DNA from: Flammeovirgaceae bacterium UBA2786
GTDB lineage: Bacteria > Bacteroidota > Bacteroidia > Cytophagales > Cyclobacteriaceae
Direction: 5' to 3'
DNA: 11,661 nt
Assembly: GCA_002352225.1 (NCBI GenBank)
Contig: DEIA01000053.1
Location: 47,344-59,004, forward strand
How positions within the stretch are numbered: position 1 is the first letter of the stretch; every line of letters begins with the position of its first letter. The position numbers were made by a program, and so were the translations under genes. The notes beneath the pieces were generated by a model, which was given only the letters and a program-made list of their open reading frames with translations, had not been told where the DNA came from and made no database searches. Positions 6,945 to 11,661 of this stretch are shown here, piece after piece.

Positions 6945-9310
6945 TTTGCTTTATACACTTTCATGGTCTCGGATTTCCCTCCACTATAAAATATTTTCAC
7001 ATAGTAAAAGCCTGGCATCCATTGCCGTGCATCAAATTCTTCCGCAAATGTGGTAAGCTGTTCGGTTATTAGATGTCTTTCCTCAATCCTTTTGCCTATG
7101 GGATCATAAATTTCTATGCCCACTTGTTCATCTTCCGCAAGGCCAGATATTACTATTTCGGAATTGGCCGGGTTTGGATAAGCAGTTGCCACACTGCTGC
7201 TCATTCGTAACTGGCCGTTATCGTAATACACATTTTTATAACCTGTTTTGGTTATGCCGTTACACATAACATCGCAACGTAAGTTGGTGTTGGCAGTTAT
7301 GGTGGTGTTAAGTGTTGAAGACGTAACTCCCGTGTTTGTCCAGGTAGAGGCAGTAAATAATTTTTTATACCACTGATAATTTGTGGGTGTGGTCGCGCAG
7401 TTTACCGCACTGGCTGTCCAGCTACCTTGCTGCCCTTGCTCCAGCAGATCGGGCCCGTCAATGACAACCGTGTATTCAGGCTTGCCCAACAGCGAGTATC
7501 CAAAAACTACATTGGCTGGTGTAGATGGATACCAACCAATAAAAGAAGGTGTGCTTGTATTAGTGTAAACCTGATAAACATAGGTTTGCAAGTTAACCGA
7601 TTGGGCGCTTTTGCCCACTACTTCGGTAAAGCCTAATTGGTAATTGGGAGATTCTTTCGACCAACCTGTCGAGGTGCCTACACTTCTGCCCCAGGTATAA
7701 AACTCATTATTCTGGTAAAAGGTGGTGCCGGGGGCAATACGCACAGCATGGCGTATTACTTTATAAGTGCCGTTGAGCGGCCCGCCCCCGTTGTTCATAA
7801 ACTGCATAGTGTACATGCCGGTAGAGCTGTGTATGCTGCCGCCCGTCCAGGTGTGCTGGCTTACCTGCCAGGGGGCGTGCATCATTTCCATAGCTTTGCC
7901 TGCATCTATTTTTCCATAACCCATTTCAAGGTTAAAATCATTGATATACTGATAGTTCTGATTTCCTCTGTCAGCAGAAGCCTTTATAATCCCCTCCACA
8001 TCATTGGGGTGTAAATTGATATTGATCGATTTAATAAGCGCGGCTAAACCGGCCACATGTGGCGTGGCAGCAGAGGTGTTTACAAAATTTTCATACAGGT
8101 TGTCTTCTACTCTTGAGGTAGTTATAATCAGAGATTCTGATCCAGGAGCAACAACATCAATGCCGCCACCATAATTTGAACTCGCCAATCTTCCACCTGA
8201 GCCATCATTGGCACCAACCGCCAGTACCCACTCTTTATCATAATCAGCAGGATAATGCGATCCCGTTGAACCATTATTTCCCTTTGATGCGACCACCAAG
8301 GTTCCAAACTGGTTCGCGTAACGTATTGCATCGCGCACAGTTTCACTGTAGGTTCCACCTCCAGAACTTATATTAACAATATGACAACCAAAACCATAAT
8401 AGGGTACTGAAGCTTCCACTATTGCTGCCGCCATATCGGCTGTGGTCGAGCTTCCAGAGGTTGATTCTACTATTTTAAAGGCATACAGCCGGGCACCAGG
8501 CTTTATTTTATTGGGGCCGGTATACTTGCCTCCTGCCAGTCCTGCCACACCTGTGCTGTTATTCCACCTAGCTCCAATTATCCCGGCAACCTTAGTTCCG
8601 TGACTTCCTCCACCAAAAACATCGTCATCATCTGGATCAGAATCATCATTGACATAGTCATAGCCGCCACGTACAATCGCTCCTGCTGTTGCTCCATAAG
8701 CACCGTTACCAAGATCAGGATGGTGGTAATCAATGCCTGAGTCAATGATTCCTACCTTTACAGTTTCGTTGCCTGTTGTAAAATCCCAGGCACGGGCAGC
8801 GTTAATATCTCCCTGGCTAAAGTCTGTGCTCTCAAAACTGAGCTGCGACTGAAAGAGAATATCATTAGGTGTGGTATCATCCTTTTTTAAGATGAAATTG
8901 GGCTCGGCATAGACCACACCATCCAGATTATTAAGTTTTTCACATAATGCCGGTATGTCAGTCTTACTAGTAACCCGCAGTACAAAAATACTTGATAAAT
9001 CACGGAGTATTTTTTCATTGTCTTTGGATTTTGGGCTGTTAAGTATCTCATCGGGTAACGGACGTAAAATCTTTCGGAATTCGTAAATATCTTCTACCCG
9101 CACAAGCGAATCAATCTTGGTATTCCGTATAACCTTACGAGGGGTCAACGTGTTGCGCTGACTACTCAACAGAAAAGTGGAATCGAGTACTTCACTCTCA
9201 AAGCGTACGATAATTTCTCCTTGTACATAGCCATTTTGTTGTGCATGATTGGTGCAAGGGCTAACGTAGAACAAAGCGATAATAATCAAATGTAGGTAGG
9301 CATTCTTCAT
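6941..9310 (-). CDS. S8 subtilisin-like protease with T9SS type A sorting domain
   Basis: This is a secreted serine protease of 789 residues from the ATG at 9310. A TTG five codons upstream (9325) is open, but the ATG places a normal signal peptide (MKNAYLHLIIIALFYVSPC, ending near AQQ) at the N-terminus. A prodomain follows (about 28-150; VVYAEPNFIL is typical). The catalytic domain (about 165-475) has Asp191 in IIDSGIDYHHPDL, His237 in GGSHGTKVAG and Ser413 in NTSAATPHVAG, with the oxyanion Asn345 in KGNNGS. The serine motif reads NTSAATP instead of the usual GTSMATP. An acidic stretch (DDSDPDDDD) just before the His could bind calcium. Next come an unassigned beta-rich region, an Ig-like domain (about 613-700) and the Por-type sorting domain (about 704-789), with AYPNPANSEIVISG and PGFYYVKI. 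It should be exported, crossed by T9SS and surface-attached or released. It is the first gene of a two-gene unit. Confidence 0.93.
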   Translation of the reverse strand: MKNAYLHLIIIALFYVSPCTNHAQQNGYVQGEIIVRFESEVLDSTFLLSSQRNTLTPRKVIRNTKIDSLVRVEDIYEFRKILRPLPDEILNSPKSKDNEKILRDLSSIFVLRVTSKTDIPALCEKLNNLDGVVYAEPNFILKKDDTTPNDILFQSQLSFESTDFSQGDINAARAWDFTTGNETVKVGIIDSGIDYHHPDLGNGAYGATAGAIVRGGYDYVNDDSDPDDDDVFGGGSHGTKVAGIIGARWNNSTGVAGLAGGKYTGPNKIKPGARLYAFKIVESTSGSSTTADMAAAIVEASVPYYGFGCHIVNISSGGGTYSETVRDAIRYANQFGTLVVASKGNNGSTGSHYPADYDKEWVLAVGANDGSGGRLASSNYGGGIDVVAPGSESLIITTSRVEDNLYENFVNTSAATPHVAGLAALIKSININLHPNDVEGIIKASADRGNQNYQYINDFNLEMGYGKIDAGKAMEMMHAPWQVSQHTWTGGSIHSSTGMYTMQFMNNGGGPLNGTYKVIRHAVRIAPGTTFYQNNEFYTWGRSVGTSTGWSKESPNYQLGFTEVVGKSAQSVNLQTYVYQVYTNTSTPSFIGWYPSTPANVVFGYSLLGKPEYTVVIDGPDLLEQGQQGSWTASAVNCATTPTNYQWYKKLFTASTWTNTGVTSSTLNTTITANTNLRCDVMCNGITKTGYKNVYYDNGQLRMSSSVATAYPNPANSEIVISGLAEDEQVGIEIYDPIGKRIEERHLITEQLTTFAEEFDARQWMPGFYYVKIFYSGGKSETMKVYKAK

Positions 9311-9479
9311 ATTTGCATGAATCAATTTACATTTTTTTGAGATAAAATCTTATACAAGACTGTAATATTTATTAATGGCAAAGTTGTTCAATCAGCGTGG
9401 AAAATCTTTGTTAGTAAAAGTGTCACTAAGTGGATGTTGATGCCCAAATTGTCCGAGGTACTATTGCTGCCAATTAGTG
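9311..9479. other. Upstream region of the subtilisin-like protease gene
   Basis: This AT-rich, apparently non-coding stretch should carry the promoter for the protease-lipoprotein pair. On the - strand, a TTTG near 9380 followed by a loose TA-rich, TTG-ending element is the closest thing to a Bacteroidota promoter, but the match is poor. Together with the adjoining repeat it makes up the roughly 300-base gap between smc and the protease. Confidence 0.35.
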
Positions 9480-9623
9480 GCTATGTCTAACAAACTTACA
9501 CAAATCCGTCTTTTTGGTGTATTTGTCTGTAAACCCCCGTATTGGTTTTGCCTGAAACAAAAACAGTCAGGCTCTTAATCCCGACTGTTTTGTATTATGG
9601 TTGCGTTGTTATTGCTTACGCCA
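9480..9623. repeat. 144-bp direct repeat, copy 2, overlapping the smc stop codon
   Basis: This matches 5790-5933 in the same orientation with 6 mismatches; the two copies lie 3,690 bases apart. Its last eight bases (9616-9623) are the stop codon, the final Ala codon and part of the preceding Leu codon of smc, so copy 2 looks like the original location. Hairpin one pairs TTACACAAAT (9496-9505) with ATTTG (9521-9525) and TGTAA (9528-9532). Hairpin two is the terminator at 9559-9592. Confidence 0.95.
9559..9593 (-). terminator. Intrinsic terminator downstream of smc, in repeat copy 2
   Basis: AAAAACAGTC (9559-9568) pairs with GACTGTTTT (9583-9591) over nine bases, around the same 14-base loop as copy 1. 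The outermost pair seen in copy 1 is lost here, where T is replaced by G at 9592. It lies 23 bases past the smc stop on the - strand and is followed on that strand by a T run, so it should end smc transcription before the protease gene. Confidence 0.78.
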
Positions 9624-11661
9624 GTTCTCTCAAATCTACCGGCACCACACGCGAAATCCCTTTTTCTACCATCGTAATTCCGTAAATCACATCGGTAGTA
9701 GTCATGGTGCGTTTGTTGTGTGTTACAATTACAAACTGCGAGTCTTTGCTAAAGGTGCGGATGATCGTGTTGAACTTATCAATATTAGCATCATCCAACG
9801 GAGCATCTACCTCGTCAAAAATACAGAATGGTGCAGGTTTCAATAAATACATAGAGAAGAGCAGGGCAGTAGCCGTTAGCGTTTTCTCTCCACCCGAAAG
9901 CTGATTGATTGTTAATGGCCGCTTGCCTTTAGGTTTGGCAATAATATCAATTTCAGATTCCAACGGTTTGGTAGGATCAACCAGTTTCAAATCGCAATCA
10001 TCGCCTTCGCTGAACAACGAACGGAACACGCGAATAAAATGATCTTTAATAGATTGGAAAGCCACCATAAAGGTTTCGCTGGCTACACCTTCAATTTCAC
10101 TAATGGTACTAAACAACGATTCTTTAGCCTTTAGTAAATCGTCTTTTTGTGCAATGATGAAATCGTTTCGCTGTTTTATTTCGGTGTACGCTTCCATGGC
10201 CATTGGGTTTATAGGCCCCATGTTGTCGAGTTTTTCGCGTATCTTGGTTACCTCAGCCCGCAGTTTCTCTTCATCAAACAAGGCAAGTTGTTCAGCTTCT
10301 TCGGGTGTAGAATTTGCCAAAACACTATCCAGGTCAATGTTGAATTCCACATTCAGACGTTCTTTAACTGAGTTAAGTTGCAGTTTACTTTCGTTTAACT
10401 GATTCTGTAACTCCATCAACAACGTATCAATATTCTGGCGTTGATGCTGCACTTCGCGCAGGTCTTTCTCAAATTGATCAATTTCACCACGACCCGAATA
10501 GTATTCTTTCTCTGCCTCGCTCAACCCTTTTTCCATTTCATCCTTCTCGGTGTACATGGCAATCAGGTCTTCATCATTACTTTGGGTGGTTTCAATAATG
10601 GTGCGAATCTCTTCTTCGTTTTCCTTTAGCTCATCCGTGTTAGTGCCAATGCGGGTACTACTTTGCTCCATCGATTCCTGCTTGAATCGAATTTCCTGAT
10701 CTACACTTTTTACCCGGTTCTCCTGCTGGTGAAACGAAATGTTTTGTTCGTTGAATGTAGATGACTTATTGCTCAGCAATTCGTTTTGAACATTCAATTC
10801 AGCTGTAATGGCTTTCAGTTTCTCGTCTTGTTGCGCGAGTTCAAGGTGTGCCTGTTCAGCTTTTGGTTTCAGCTCGGCTAATTCCTGGCTTAATGTTTCA
10901 ATCTTTTCAATGATATCTTCCTTACGCAAATCTGCGCTGCTGAGCATATTCGAGAATTGCTCTTGTTTGGTACGCACAGAGATGTACTCATCATTTACCA
11001 GTTTTATGGCACTTTGAGCTTCCTCAATCTGTTGCTTAAGCGTATTGTTGCGCAGGCGCTCCAGTTCGCGTTGGCGATCTACCAAAGAGTGGCGGATGTC
11101 TTCTACCTTTTTGGTAAACTCTTTAATCTCTTTATCAAGCTTTTCTAAATTCTTCGCACGACCTATTTTCTTGCCTTCAAACAAACCAACAGAGCCACCC
11201 GACAAGCTAAATCTGCGCTTGGTTACTTTGCCGCTCTTGGTAATAAATGTATTCTCATCGGCCGGCATGTTTTTTACATCACCTTCATATACATACACCT
11301 TATCGAGTATGTAGGCCATTAATTTGCTGTACTTCGGATCGAACTCGATAATTTGCGTAGCCGGAAAGGCATTTGCATACATCTGTACGGTTGAAGGCGA
11401 GAATTTTTCGAATGAATCGAGAATAAAGAAATTCGCCTTGCCTTTGCTGGCATCGCTTAATATGTTGATGGCCTCGTACGCTTCAGCTTCGTGTTCTACA
11501 ATGTAGTAGTTAAGAAATGGCTCCAAATAGTTTTCAATCGCCACCCGATACTCTTCGCTGGTGGCCAGAATATCTGAAAGAAGGGGAGCATTTTTTGTCC
11601 AGCTTACATTTTTCTTTAAAAACTTAATAGCTTCAGGAAACCCTTCGAGATTTTCAACCAG
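9616..11661 (-). CDS. smc: Chromosome segregation protein SMC, C-terminal part (start beyond window edge)
   Basis: The frame is open from the stop at 9616 to the window edge, giving the last 681 residues of a protein that normally has about 1,180. An internal GTG at 11544 is not the real start, since the 39 residues before it continue the hinge. In order: the hinge dimerisation domain (about 1-165; RFSLSGGSVGLFEGKKIGR at its end), the returning coiled-coil arm (about 170-470, rich in Glu, Lys, Gln and Leu), and a head-proximal segment with LDNMGPINPMAMEAY. The C-terminal ATPase lobe has the ABC signature LSGGEK (588-593), Walker B FCIFDE (612-617), a D-loop at about 619-626 and the switch His in VTHNKR. 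SMC works as a dimer with ScpA and ScpB to compact and separate chromosomes in the cytoplasm. The Walker A lobe lies outside the window. Confidence 0.96.
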   Translation of the reverse strand: MVENLEGFPEAIKFLKKNVSWTKNAPLLSDILATSEEYRVAIENYLEPFLNYYIVEHEAEAYEAINILSDASKGKANFFILDSFEKFSPSTVQMYANAFPATQIIEFDPKYSKLMAYILDKVYVYEGDVKNMPADENTFITKSGKVTKRRFSLSGGSVGLFEGKKIGRAKNLEKLDKEIKEFTKKVEDIRHSLVDRQRELERLRNNTLKQQIEEAQSAIKLVNDEYISVRTKQEQFSNMLSSADLRKEDIIEKIETLSQELAELKPKAEQAHLELAQQDEKLKAITAELNVQNELLSNKSSTFNEQNISFHQQENRVKSVDQEIRFKQESMEQSSTRIGTNTDELKENEEEIRTIIETTQSNDEDLIAMYTEKDEMEKGLSEAEKEYYSGRGEIDQFEKDLREVQHQRQNIDTLLMELQNQLNESKLQLNSVKERLNVEFNIDLDSVLANSTPEEAEQLALFDEEKLRAEVTKIREKLDNMGPINPMAMEAYTEIKQRNDFIIAQKDDLLKAKESLFSTISEIEGVASETFMVAFQSIKDHFIRVFRSLFSEGDDCDLKLVDPTKPLESEIDIIAKPKGKRPLTINQLSGGEKTLTATALLFSMYLLKPAPFCIFDEVDAPLDDANIDKFNTIIRTFSKDSQFVIVTHNKRTMTTTDVIYGITMVEKGISRVVPVDLRELA

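Noticed and set aside
7637..8014. A 125-codon open frame on the + strand inside the protease gene
   Set aside because: It is antisense to a well-conserved S8 catalytic and linker region, and its translation shows no family features; it is a shadow frame.
9323..9325. TTG as the start of the subtilisin-like protease
   Set aside because: The ATG five codons later gives a typical signal peptide beginning Met-Lys-Asn, whereas the TTG would add five residues for no reason.
9340..9390. Bacteroidota-type promoter (TTTG then TAnnTTTG) upstream of the protease on the - strand
   Set aside because: A TTTG is present, but the downstream element fits poorly and is not distinguishable from the AT-rich background.
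11542..11544. GTG as a start codon for a short SMC-like protein
   Set aside because: The frame stays open to the window edge, and the 39 upstream residues continue the hinge domain, so this is an internal codon of a full-length smc.

Overview
The window comes from a member of the Bacteroidota, probably Cytophagales-like, although the order is not certain. The evidence is a secreted protease with a type IX secretion (T9SS) sorting domain, a lipoprotein whose mature end begins Cys-Ser-Asp-Asp, signal peptides ending in Ser-Gln or Ala-Gln, start sites without Shine-Dalgarno sequences, and a moderate G+C content. No RNA gene, CRISPR array or transposase was seen.

Left block (1-4404, + strand) is a four-gene sugar-acid cluster. 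It holds the end of a protein with two DUF1080 (3-keto-glycoside hydrolase/lyase-like) domains, a Gfo/Idh/MocA oxidoreductase of the YdgJ/IolW type, an SDR dehydrogenase resembling the D-mannonate oxidoreductase (UxuB-type) group, and an ACS-family MFS permease resembling hexuronate transporters. Together they suggest uptake and oxidoreductive processing of a uronic acid or uronide. The substrate is inferred, not shown.

Middle block (4470-5711, - strand) is a single exported S41 (C-terminal processing-type) peptidase. It is convergent with the sugar cluster, with a weak hairpin between them.

Right block (5955-9310, - strand) is a two-gene unit. A T9SS-secreted subtilisin-like protease is followed, with a 4-base ATGA overlap, by a PD40-repeat (TolB-like) lipoprotein. 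The unit is bracketed by two direct copies of a 144-bp repeat that are about 96% identical. Each copy carries a strong bidirectional terminator hairpin and a second hairpin. The right copy overlaps the stop codon of smc, and the left copy still carries a matching Ala-stop remnant. This suggests that the smc 3' end was duplicated when the protease-lipoprotein pair was acquired, or that the repeat is a dispersed family.

Right edge (9616-11661, - strand) is the C-terminal 681 residues of the chromosome condensation protein SMC: hinge, returning coiled coil and C-terminal ATPase lobe. Its N-terminal part lies outside the window.
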